A stretch of DNA of 26,371 nucleotides from UBA7396 sp964404065. GTDB taxonomy: Bacteria > Patescibacteriota > Gracilibacteria > BD1-5 > UBA6164. Below are positions 16,940-26,371 of this stretch, piece after piece (within the stretch, counting starts at the first letter, position 1; each line of letters starts with the position of its first letter). A program made the position numbers and the translations under genes. The DNA lies in NCBI GenBank assembly GCA_964404065.1, contig CAYOIP010000013.1:1-26371 (forward strand), written 5' to 3'. Below the pieces are notes generated by a model. That model worked only from the letters and a program-made list of their open reading frames with translations, did not search any database and was not told the origin of the DNA.

Positions 16940-17164
16940 TTACACTCTTGTAACGCTTTTCTTTTTAGATTTCACTTTATAAACTTGTCTTCCTTTATAA
17001 GTTCCATCAATTTTAGCAAAGTGTGCTAAACCAACTGCAACTCATGCTTCATTTAATTGTAATTGAACTCTGTTTAAAAGTTTTTTAGCTTTAAGTTTTA
17101 TCCAGTTTGTTGTTCTTTGTCTTGTTCTAGTTTTAGACGTCTTTTTCTTAGGAGTAATTGTCAT
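16940..17164 (-). CDS. rpmF: Large-subunit ribosomal protein bL32, zinc-free form
   Basis: The 74-residue basic protein starts MTITPKKKTSKTRTRQR and has NWIKLKAKKLL and GTYKGRQVYKVKSKKK, matching the bL32 opening (PKKKTSK), the W-KL segment and the terminal YKGR box. The four zinc-binding cysteines of the C-plus form are absent; in their place are QLQLN and LAHFAKIDG. It is therefore a C-minus form that folds without zinc. It sits in the 50S subunit near the exit-tunnel side. A promoter lies upstream (17198-17224) and a hairpin ends the unit, so it appears to be transcribed alone. Confidence 0.85.
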
Positions 17165-17197
17165 TTTTTAAAACATTAGAAAAATAAATACTGGAGT

Positions 17198-17224
17198 ATT
17201 ATATAAGTTTTAAAAATAAATCAA
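17198..17224 (-). promoter_or_regulatory. Candidate promoter of rpmF
   Basis: On the minus strand TTGATT (17219-17224), a 15-nt spacer and TATAAT (17198-17203) place the start near 17191, about 27 nt before the ATG. The -35 and spacer are the same as in the hicB promoter candidate. Confidence 0.5.
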
Positions 17225-17313
17225 GTTTTTTTATAAATATTTTCCTAAAATTTGAAAAATTTAAAAAAATTATTAAAGTGTCTAAAGTTTAAAAATAGTA
17301 ATTATGTTTATTT

Positions 17314-17985
17314 ATGCAAAAAATACTTATTATAGAAGATGATGTTTGAATCTCTAATTCACTAAAACTTTATTTAGAAAATTCAGAATTTGAAGTTGAA
17401 ATACTAAATACTTGAGAAAATGCAACTGAAAAAATATTAAATTGATTTTATGATGCAATTATTTTAGATATAAATCTGCCTGTAAAAAACTGAATAATTA
17501 TTTGCCAAGAAGTTAGAGCTAAATCAAATATTCCAATAATTATGCTTACAGCAAAAACCGGAGAATTAGATAGAATTGCTTGACTTGAAATTTGAGCCGA
17601 TGATTATGTTTCAAAACCTTTTTCACCTCGCGAACTACTCGCAAGAATAAATACAATATTAAGAAGAACTGGAAATAATCATAATTGAATTAGTGAAAAT
17701 ATTTTAAAATTTCAAGATATAGAAATAGATACTAAGAAAATTACTGTTTGTAAGGCTTGAGTTGAAATACCATTTACAAAAAATGAATTTGAAATACTAA
17801 AAAAAATAGTAGAAGAAGATTGAGAAATGGTTGAAAGAGAAACTCTTATGAAAGATACGATTTGATACGATAATTATGCTTTTGATAGAACTCTTGATAC
17901 TCATGTAAAAAATATCAGAAAAAAACTTGAAGATAAAGATATTATTCTTACAATTCGCTGACTTTGATATAGACTTAATAAATAA
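17314..17985 (+). CDS. OmpR/PhoB-family response regulator
   Basis: The 223-residue protein has a receiver domain (1-115) with acidic pair Glu8-Asp9-Asp10, phospho-acceptor Asp52 (ILDINLP), Thr79 (MLTA) and Lys101 (VSKPFSP). A winged-helix DNA-binding domain follows (about 130-223) with IPFTKNEFEILKK, a recognition-helix region RTLDTHVKNIRKKL, and the wing ending TIRGLGYRLNK. It should be phosphorylated by the histidine kinase whose gene starts 3 nt downstream and then bind promoter DNA. Targets are not visible, though the surface-protein genes downstream are candidates by position. An ATG at 17304 is out of frame, so 17314 is the start. The upstream region shares 149 nt with divergent rpmF. 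Confidence 0.95.
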
Positions 17986-17988
17986 TTT

Positions 17989-19302
17989 ATGACTCTTACA
18001 AGAAAAATAATTTTATCACTTTTATGAAGTATATTTTTTATCACAATAGTAAATATTTTATCATTTTACTATTTTTATTCATATTATTTCAAAATCTATC
18101 TTGCAGAAAAAGATATAGCAAAAGAAGAAATTACAATTGATTATGTAAATAAAATTATAGAAAAACAAACTCAAGATGAAATTGATAGTATTTTTAATGA
18201 TATTGAACTTAGTTTTTTTGAACTTTTAGAAAAAAATGCCGGAAAAATCAAACTCGATAAAAAAGAAAATATTGATATAGTAGTAAATTATTTATCAAAA
18301 GCTTGAGTAAATATAAAATATATTGAAGAAGTAATTCCTAAAAACTATCTTGAGAAAATTATTGAAGACTTAAAAAATAAAGAAACTCCAGAATATTTAT
18401 TTTTTCATAGACTTATTACATCGATATTAATTACAAATCTTATAGCAATAACTTTACTTGTTTTATTTTTATGAATTATTACAAAAATAATAATCCTGCC
18501 AATTGAACAAACAGCAAAAAAGATAAAAGATTTAAGAATCTGAAAAGATTTTAGGCTGATAAATTATAACAAAAAAGATGAAATTTGATTACTCGTAAAT
18601 GCGATAAATTGATTAAATACAAAACTAAATATTTGAGAAAATATTAGAAACAGATTACTTGCTGATATATCTCATGAATTAAAAACACCAATTACAGCAA
18701 TCGGGTGTTATGTTGAATGAATTAAAGATTGAGTTATAAAACTTGATGAAAGAACCCTGAATTCTATTTTGAGTGAAATGCAAAGACTTATAAAACTTGT
18801 AAATAAAATTATGGAATTTGAAAAATTTGAAAGCCAAGATCTAGAATTAAATCTAAAAAATGAAGATGTAAAATTTATAACAGAAAGTGTTATAAAACAA
18901 TTTAAGCAAAAACTTATTATAAATAATCAAAGAATTATTACTTCCGGAATAGCAAAAAATATAAAAACTGATAAAGATAGTTTTATACAAATTGTTCAAA
19001 ATATTATTTCAAATTTTCTAAAATATGCTTGAAAATGAACAACATTAAAAATAGAATTTTGAGTGAATTTTATAAAATTTTCAGATAATGGAAAATGAAT
19101 TGCTAGATCAGAATTACCTTATGTAAGGGAAAAATTTTACCAATGAAAATCTGAAAAAACTTGAGATATTGATTCTAGATGAATTTGAGTTTGATTTAGT
19201 GTAATTGATAAAATTGTTCAAGCTCTGAACTGGGAAATGGAATTATCAAGCGAAGAAGCAAAAGGTCTTGAGATAAAAATCATCACAAAAACTTCACATT
19301 AA
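17989..19302 (+). CDS. Membrane sensor histidine kinase
   Basis: The 437-residue protein has two membrane helices (about 8-35 and 143-168) flanking an extracytoplasmic sensor of about 105 residues. A HAMP linker follows (about 169-220; PIEQTAKKIKDL, KKDEIGLL). The HisKA domain carries the H-box ADISHELKTPITAI with phospho-acceptor His229. The HATPase domain has the N-box QNIISNFLKYA, the G1 box FSDNGKGI and a GIGVGFSVIDKI lid. The sensor domain is not a family I recognise. It autophosphorylates and passes phosphate to the partner regulator encoded immediately upstream (3-nt gap). About 120 nt separate it from the secreted coiled-coil gene, including a structured leader. Confidence 0.93.
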
Positions 19303-19327
19303 AAACTTTTATTTAAAAAAAATCAGT

Positions 19328-19408
19328 TATAATAAAATTACTAAATTAGAGAATTATTAACAAAATAGGTTAAAGCCAACTTAATTTTTATTTATAATTC
19401 TCTAATTT
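19328..19408 (+). promoter_or_regulatory. TATAAT box and structured 5' leader of the coiled-coil gene
   Basis: A perfect TATAAT (19328-19333) without a good -35 box predicts a transcript start near 19340. The transcript would then begin with a perfect 15-bp inverted repeat (19343-19357 with 19394-19408) enclosing 36 nt. Inside is a small nested hairpin, AGGTT-AAAGCC-AACTT. The stem ends 17 nt before the start codon at 19426. A 5' stem-loop could protect the mRNA or control translation. No known riboswitch family is recognised. Confidence 0.45.
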
Positions 19409-19425
19409 TATTAACTTAATTAAAA

Positions 19426-20220
19426 ATGAGAAAAATTCTTTTATTTATATTAATTACTTTGTTTTTAGGTTCTGGTGTTTATGCTGATAACACTGGTTTT
19501 TTTGCAAGTAATTTAACTATAAAAGAATTAAGTAAAAATATAGAAAAACTAAAAAAAGAAAATGATGTATTTCAAGAAGAGACAAATAAGCAAAAGTGAG
19601 AGTATTGAGAACTAATTTCATTTATAAAAACAGATTTAACAGATGAAGAAATAGATTGGATACAAGAAAAAATTGACTTGTATATAAATGCTAGAGATAG
19701 AATTGAAAAAATTTTAAAAGAAAAAATTGAGAATCTAGAAGATACTCAAAAAGAAAAAAATGAACTTATACTACAAAAAGCTAATTTATATAAATATTTA
19801 GCCAAATTTGTAGCAAAAGATAAAAGAAATGATTTTCTTGATTACATAAAATTTCAAATTAAATCAGAAAAAGAATCAAAAGATTTGATAGAAGAAATTC
19901 TAAAAAATCAATTTATTTTAGATCAGAAAGTTAGCTATATAAAATGAAAAATTGAAGAACACAAAGAAGATCTTCAAGCTCGTATAGAAACATCTATCAC
20001 AAAAAAAATGTCTCAAAGAATAAATGAGATTGACACAGACCCAAAATATAAAAAAATTGATCAAAAAGTAAAAAATAAAATTTATAATGATTTCATAAAT
20101 CAGATAAAAACTAAACTAAAAGAAATTGAAGAAAGCAAACTTTCAGATAATTACAAAGAAATGAGAAAAAAAATATTTGAAAAAATGATAGAAGAAATAA
20201 AAGCTAGAATTAAATACTAG
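19426..20220 (+). CDS. Secreted coiled-coil protein
   Basis: The 264-residue protein starts with a signal peptide (MRKILLFILITLFLGSGVYA, cleavage expected after VYA). The rest is almost entirely Lys/Glu-rich helix with heptad-like spacing (for example IKELSKNIEKLKKEND, IEKILKEKIENLEDTQKEKN, VKNKIYNDFINQIKTKLKEI). It contains few glycines and no cysteine in the mature part, so it is probably a long extracellular or wall-associated coiled coil. No enzymatic motif is seen. The family is not recognised; N-terminal domains of some wall-hydrolase coiled coils look similar, but no catalytic domain follows. It lies between a two-component system and the giant surface protein. It ends at TAG and is followed by an A/T hairpin. 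Confidence 0.75.
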
Positions 20221-20222
20221 TC

Positions 20223-20256
20223 TTTTTTTTATATTTTCTATAAAAAATATAAAAAA
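20223..20256 (+). terminator. A/T-rich hairpin terminator
   Basis: TTTTTTATATTTT (20225-20237) pairs with AAAATATAAAAAA (20244-20256) directly after the stop of the coiled-coil gene. It has no G-C pairs, so the stem is weak. The rest of the 110-nt gap holds no clear promoter. Confidence 0.45.
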
Positions 20257-20330
20257 GTAAATAATATTTATATTGATTTTAAAAAAAAATATATTAGACT
20301 TTAATTGTTTTATTTTTTAGTATAAAAATT

Positions 20331-23300
20331 ATGATTAATTTAAAAATAAAAAAGATATTATCAACTATGTCTATTTGGGGAATTATTTTAAATTTGGTAA
20401 TTCCTAGTTTATTTTCTTTAAATAATGTAAAAGCTAGTACAATTGCTTGATGAAACATATCATTAAATTATGAAAATGGATGACAATTCAATTCTTGATG
20501 ATTTATTACAGTAAATATATTAAATGATAAAAATATAACTCTGAGTTGAGTTTCTACTTTATCTATTTGATTATCTGATAAATTTATTTTATGAGATATT
20601 TCTATTACTGGTTTTTCATGAGCTATAACTTGAAAATCTTGTAGTTGAGCTTTATGAATAACATCAGAATATTTCTGAACAAATGAAAATATTAATATAA
20701 TAAAATGCCAACTTGATAGTTCATTTAATTTTCCAGCAAATGAAAATCTTAGCATAGTTTTATCATGAGTGACAAATCCAGGTATAGTTTGAAAATATCA
20801 ATTGTGAGCAAGGTTAAAACTTTACGAGTGATATGAAGAACATTTTTGGTGAGAAACTTTAATAAAAGATATAAATGATATCACAGCTCCAAATTTATTA
20901 TGAACTTACATAAATAATTGATATCAAATAGCTTTAGAATTCAATGAACCAATTTTTTTAGATTATAATAATCCTATAATTGTAAATATACCTTGATTAA
21001 ATACTTATTGAGTTTGGGATGATTATGATTCTCATAGAAAATTATTTATAAGTACAGATAATCAAACTCCTTTAACAAATTATTCTTTTTCTATTTCCTG
21101 AGTAAAAGATTTAAATTGAAATACTCAAACTATTTCTTGAACTTTTATCTGATTTGATGAAACCTCTACAAAATCTATAGATTATATAACTCCTTATAAC
21201 TTACAACAATGAAAAACTTGAATTTGAGTTGATATATATGGTAAAAATAATATATTTTCTACAACACCAACTGTAAATTTATGAAGTTGAATAACAATTT
21301 GAACTATTACAAAAATAGATGATAATCACATAAAATTTAATGTAAATATTGATACAAATGCAAAACTTTGAGGAAGAGATGTAGTTATAGATGTTAATTG
21401 AACTACTTATAAATTATTTAATTGAATTTGGGTTGAAAAAAATTGGTCAAATTTTGTAATGTGGAATTGAGTTTTTCCAGATTTTACTACTCAAAGTGTA
21501 AAAATAGATTTAGATACACAAATAATGTCTATTTGAGATTTAATTATAAATAAAAATTATTGAACTTGAACAAATATTCCAGTAATTTCTTCTAATTCTT
21601 TATCTAATTCATGAAAAACTTTAAATATTAATTTATCTTGAATAGCTTTATGAGATAGTTATGATTTAAGTTTATCTTGATTTACTTTTGATTGAGGAAA
21701 AACATGGGATAATTATAATAAAATTTGGTTTGGTTTTTGGGATTGAAATTATACAAATATAACTCAACCTCCAATTGTTGTTGATTCTATGCCAAATGAT
21801 TTATGATTTGATATCCCTATTACTAATAGTTGAAATACTTTTAATGTGGAAATTTATTTTGATCAGGCTTTACAATCATCTACTATTATATCTTCAAATA
21901 TTAAATTTAAAGATGATATTGGAAATAATTTAAGTTATACTTGACTTTCATATTCTTGAATAGAATGACAATTTTATAAAGTTGCATTTCAAACCGAAAC
22001 ACCTTTAGAATATTGAAAAAATTATATAGTAGAACTTTCAAATAATATAAAAAGTGAAAAATGATTAGGATTAGTTTGAAATATTCCACAATCAGAATGA
22101 AATTGACATAAAATTAAATTTACTACTCAAAAAAATTATACTACAGATTGAAATATTTATAATCAATGATTTTGGATAGAAAAATCTGATCCTTTTTGGT
22201 GAGCTTTTGATGTACCAAAAGATGCTAAAATGAGAGTTATTTTTAATGACACTATTGATAAAACAACTATTACTAACTCAAATATAGTTTTAAATAAAAT
22301 TGATACAAATTGAAATGTAGTAAATACGTGAACTTTAACTTTTAGCTATGATAATGAATTATCACCAAAAACTTTATTTATTAATTGATGAACTTTATCT
22401 CAAGATTCAAAATATAGATTAACTATAAAATCTCCCTTAAAATCATTAAAATGACAAACTCTATGATATGATCATACTATAGAGTTTGATATTTGAAGTA
22501 AAATATCATCAGAAATTCCACTTCAAATAATGTGGGATTATGCTCAAGAAGATTTATCAAAAATTGAAATTGGTTTTTCTTCTCCAATTGATTCATCTAC
22601 TATTACAAATCAAAATATTTCTCTATATTCAAGTTGAGTAAAAGTAAATTCTGAGGTTAAATATGATTATTGGGGAAATTCTATAGTTTTAAAACCAACT
22701 TCTGCTGTTAGTTTATGATCAAATTATGAAATAGTTTTAAATCAAATAAATATTAAAGATATTTGATGAAATAGCATATCTTGAAGTTTAGCTAATAATT
22801 TTAATAATTTTACTTATGATAACACTCAAAATATTATTAAAAAATCTTATACTGTAAATACAATAAATAATATTTATGTAAAAAATATATTTGCTTGAGA
22901 AAATAATATTGATATTGATTTTTCAAAAGATATAAAAGACCCTTATTTAAAATCAAATTATCAGATAAGTTATTGTTCTGATATGAATACTTTTAATTCT
23001 AATCCTTCAAGTTGTAATTTTACTGATATAAATATTTCTAATGCATCTATAAATTATGACCCAATAGCTTTTAAAACATCTATACAATGATTAAATTTAT
23101 CTGGATGAATAAGAGTAATTTTATCAAATATACAAGATAAAATTTGAAATACTCTTACTACTTGAACTTGAAATGATATATTTTATGTACCTATATTTCA
23201 AAATAATTTATCTACATCTTTTGAATGATGAAATCTAGCTATTAGTTTAAATGCAAATATTTCTCCTCAAAATAACACAGCTTGAAAAACTTCTCTTTAT

Positions 23301-26300
23301 TTCATAGACTTCCCAACTTCAAAACAATTAGTATCTTGAGATACGGTTGAAGTTACATTTCCAACTCAATTTAATTTAACTAACGCTTCCCTAGATACAA
23401 ATAGTATGGTAAATTATGTTTGATGAGATTTTACAAAACCAAAATTTACCTTATCAGTTGATAATTTAAAAAATAAATTAATTTATACTATATCTTCTAA
23501 TTATATATTAAATTCAAATGATTATATAATATCTGATGTAAAATGAATAATAAACCCTACTCAAGCAAAAGATTATACTACTGAATGATATATTGTAGAA
23601 TTTACTACAAAAAATTCAGCGTGAGTAGTTTTAGATAGGTTTAAATCAAATCCTTTGTATATTAAATCAGCTCCAAGTTGAAATAATGCTAAAACAATTA
23701 CTATTCAACTTAAAGATTTAAATTGAGATATTGCATTACAAAATGCCGTGGTACACCTTAATTCTCCTGAATGATATAATGAACTTTTAACTGACGTGAC
23801 TTGAAAAATTATATTTACTTGAAGTTTAAATAATAATTATAATTTATCAGTTGATCCTTTTGTAAAAACTAAAGCTTGAAATAATTACACTGAATCAAAC
23901 TATGTAAGTAATGGTAAATTTTATGATATATACTTAGATAATAATAAAACAATTGATATTTTATTAAAAGATAAAACAACTAGTACTGATTTAATTTCAT
24001 TAACCGGTAGTATAAACTGATTAAATGGTAAAAATGTTACGATTTGGGTATCAAGTATGCAATGATATTTTGAAAAAGACTTATGAACTTTAAACTCAAA
24101 TAATTATTCTTATGATTTAAAAGTGCCAAAAAATATTTGATATGTAAATGTTTGAATATATCCTAGTATGCCAAAAGACTTTCAAATTATGTGATGAGCT
24201 ACAAATACTTTTAATCCTGACTGGCAAGCACCAAAATCACAAACTTTAGACATACAATCTAGCAATGTTTGAAATATAAATTTTACAGTTCAAACTCCAA
24301 ATATTGATTTTATAATTAAAGTAGTAGATAGTAACTGAAAAGTTATACCAAAGGCAAATATATATGCATATTCTCCAAGTGGTGAAAATGTTTGACTATG
24401 GTGAACAACTGATTCAAACTGAGAAAAGATATTTAAAGTTATAAAATGAACTTATACATATTGAGCTTATATAGACTGATTACCTACTCCTTCAGAACAA
24501 ACTGCAAATATATCTTCTACTTATACATGAACTTTAACAGTAATATTACCAAATCAAACTATATGATGAAAAGTTCTTAATGGAAATAATCCTTTATCAA
24601 ACGTAAATGTTTATGCTTATAATTCTTCTAATTATAAATGGCTAAATGCTACTACAGATAGTAATTGAAATTATAAATTCTATGTTGAAAATTGAACATG
24701 GAAATTATGAGGTTGGATAAATAATTACGGGCCGTTAGAAGAACAAAGTTTTAATATTTCATGAGCTTCATTATCTGATAAAAACTTTGTTTTAAATATT
24801 GCCGATTTATATAAATTATCATGAAGTGTTACTCTGTGAGCAACTCCAATTGACTGAGTTAATATAAATGCTATGCCAACTGATTGAGATTATACAAAAT
24901 GATGATTTGCATTTTCTGATAGTAATTGAAATTATACAATGAATTTAAAAAATGGTACTTATGATTTATATGCTTATCATCCAAAATACTGACAAATTTG
25001 AAAATCATCAGTAACTATTTCTTGAGTAGATGTATCAAATAAAAACTTTACAATTCAAGCTCCAAAATCTATAAATATTAGTTTTACATGAGATTGAGTA
25101 CCAACAGTCCAAAGTGATATTGATAAATTTGAATGGATAATAGATGCTTATGATAATACTGATAAAGTATGATTTTCTCAAACGATAAAATGAAAAACAT
25201 CTTATACTTTTGATAATGTACCTTCAAACCACACATATTGAGTAAAAATAAATGTTGTTTGACTTTGAGAAGCTTATAATAGTGGTTCTTTATTAATTGA
25301 TGAAAATAAAAATATTTGAATAACTTTAAATTCAAATAAAAAGTTATTAACCCTAACATGAACAATATATGAAACTTGAACAACTACAATTATACAAGAT
25401 GCGTTTATTGAAATAAAAAATTTATCTAATAAACAAATTCTTTGAGCAAAAACTAATTCAAGTTGAGAATTTGAGATTAAATTACCTTATGATACAAATT
25501 TTGAATTAATTGCAAAAAAACCTTGATATGAAGTATCAAATATTTTTACTTGAAGCATAACTACAAATAAAAATTATTGAAATATTTATTTAAAACCTAT
25601 TTCAAGCACTGTTAATATTAGTTGAATATTAAGCTGAATTTCTGAACAAAAAGCTTTTATTTCTCTTCAATGAATATGAACTGATAATAACTGAAATCAA
25701 GTTGAAACTTCAAAATGGATATGAAAAGAAATAATAACTTCTCCAACTTGAAATTTTACATTTGATTGAATTCCAACTAATTTTTGAAGTTGAAAAATAA
25801 TAATTGCTGTTGATTGATATGAAATTAAAAAAGATAATGTTAGAAATTATAATTCAAATACAAATATATGAACTATAGTACTAACAACAAAAACTTTACC
25901 TCAACCAAAAACTACTCCAATTATACCTTCACAATGATGAGTAATAGATGATAATGGTTCAAAGTTGAAACTTGTATTACCAGCATCTTCACTATGAAAT
26001 TGAACAAATCCATGACAAGTTATTGTAAAAGAAACTACTACTATTCCTAATATTGCTTGAACAGAAATAATTTGATGAAAAGCAAAAGAAATTAAAGCAA
26101 CTGATAGTAATTGAAATTCAATTACAAACTTAAATTCAAATGCAAATATAGAAATGATTTTTTCTTGATCAGAAATATACAATGCTAATACTTGAATTAC
26201 TTTAAATGAAGTAAAGAACCTACAAATTTCATATTATGATGCTACATCAATGGCTTGGGTATCTATACCTACAGTAGTAATATCTAGTTCATGATCATTA

Positions 26301-26371
26301 TTTGAAAACTTTACCTGATCAACATTACTTAAAGATATAACATGATATAATGATTTAACATTTACACTAAA
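20331..26371 (+). CDS. Giant multidomain secreted surface protein (3' end outside the window)
   Basis: An uninterrupted TGA = Gly frame of 2013 codons runs off the right edge. A signal peptide (MINLKIKKILSTMSIWGIIL to about KAS, residue 36) leads into repeated Ig-like domains to about residue 1100. Many are SbsA/Big_5-like, with phrases such as DVPKDAKMRVIFNDTIDKTT, FSSPIDSSTITNQNISLY and DSKYRLTIKSPLKSLKG. A series of carboxypeptidase-regulatory or Cna-B-like domains follows at about residues 1120, 1320, 1410, 1500 and 1675 (GKVIPKANIYAYSPSG; TTDSNGNYKFYVENGTW; FSDSNGNYTMNLKNGTYDLYAY). A beta-rich region starts near 1880. The fold mix indicates an extracellular stalk or adhesin. Its anchor must lie beyond the window. 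No peptidase or glycosidase signature was seen. It may be controlled with the preceding two-component system, but that is only positional. Confidence 0.88.

Noticed and set aside
17304..17306. Upstream ATG as the response regulator start.
   Set aside because: It is in a different frame from the receiver domain; ATG at 17314 gives the standard N-terminus (MQKILIIEDD).
125..26371. Many short frames and apparent nonsense mutations under the standard code, which would suggest widespread pseudogenes.
   Set aside because: Every break is TGA and lies at family glycine positions; TAA and TAG appear only at the true gene ends. Recoding explains it fully.
20331..26371. In-frame TGA as selenocysteine or as tryptophan (mycoplasma-type code).
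   Set aside because: The TGA codons are far too frequent for selenocysteine. Family alignments need Gly, and TGG is used for conserved tryptophans.
1..26371. tRNA, rRNA or transposase genes.
   Set aside because: No cloverleaf with GTTCGA-like T-loop, no rRNA segment and no transposase motif was recognised by eye. A covariance-model search would be needed to be certain.

Overview
The window is strongly AT-rich and carries about twenty protein genes. Every long reading frame is interrupted by TGA, and the family alignments only work if TGA is read as glycine. Examples are the GTFDFFHEGH nucleotidyltransferase motif, the glycine-rich loop of glutamate dehydrogenase and the LPQTG tail of a surface protein. 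Only TAA and TAG end genes. This is genetic code 25, known from the CPR lineages Absconditabacteria (SR1) and Gracilibacteria (BD1-5); the window cannot say which of the two it is. All coordinates assume TGA = Gly. No start codon checked has a Shine-Dalgarno sequence; leaders are A/T runs.

Layout. 125-3375 (minus strand): glutamate dehydrogenase, riboflavin synthase, lumazine synthase, and a bifunctional riboflavin kinase / FAD synthetase whose domains are in reverse order, the second resembling the archaeal RibL type. 3542-9212: envelope genes, namely a LemA-like protein (+), an LPQTG-tailed surface protein (-), a type IV pseudopilin (+), a polysaccharide flippase (-), a membrane-anchored TPR protein (+) and an unrecognised protein (+). 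9264-13717 (minus): an M23 peptidase with S-layer homology domains, a small signal peptidase I, a HicA/HicB toxin-antitoxin pair in hicB-hicA order, and a secreted protein joining a phage tail-fibre-like module to a DUF1554-like lectin-type C-terminus. 13806-17164 (minus): housekeeping genes ftsW, yggT, rnc, nusB and rpmF. 17314-26371 (plus): an OmpR-type response regulator with its histidine kinase, a secreted coiled-coil protein, and the first 2013 residues of a giant multidomain surface protein that runs off the window.

The general theme is cell-surface construction (pilin, SLH-anchored peptidase, sorted protein, fibre, giant adhesin, flippase, signal peptidase) next to core division and RNA-processing genes. 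That would fit an episymbiotic or predatory CPR cell that touches a host cell, but this lifestyle is inferred. There are three kinds of non-coding structure: GC-rich multi-hairpin elements placed directly after stop codons, strong palindromic hairpins with CCGG cores used between genes, and promoters of the TATAAT type, one of them duplicated in a 29-bp tandem repeat. No tRNA, rRNA, CRISPR array, transposase, integrase or reverse transcriptase was recognised.
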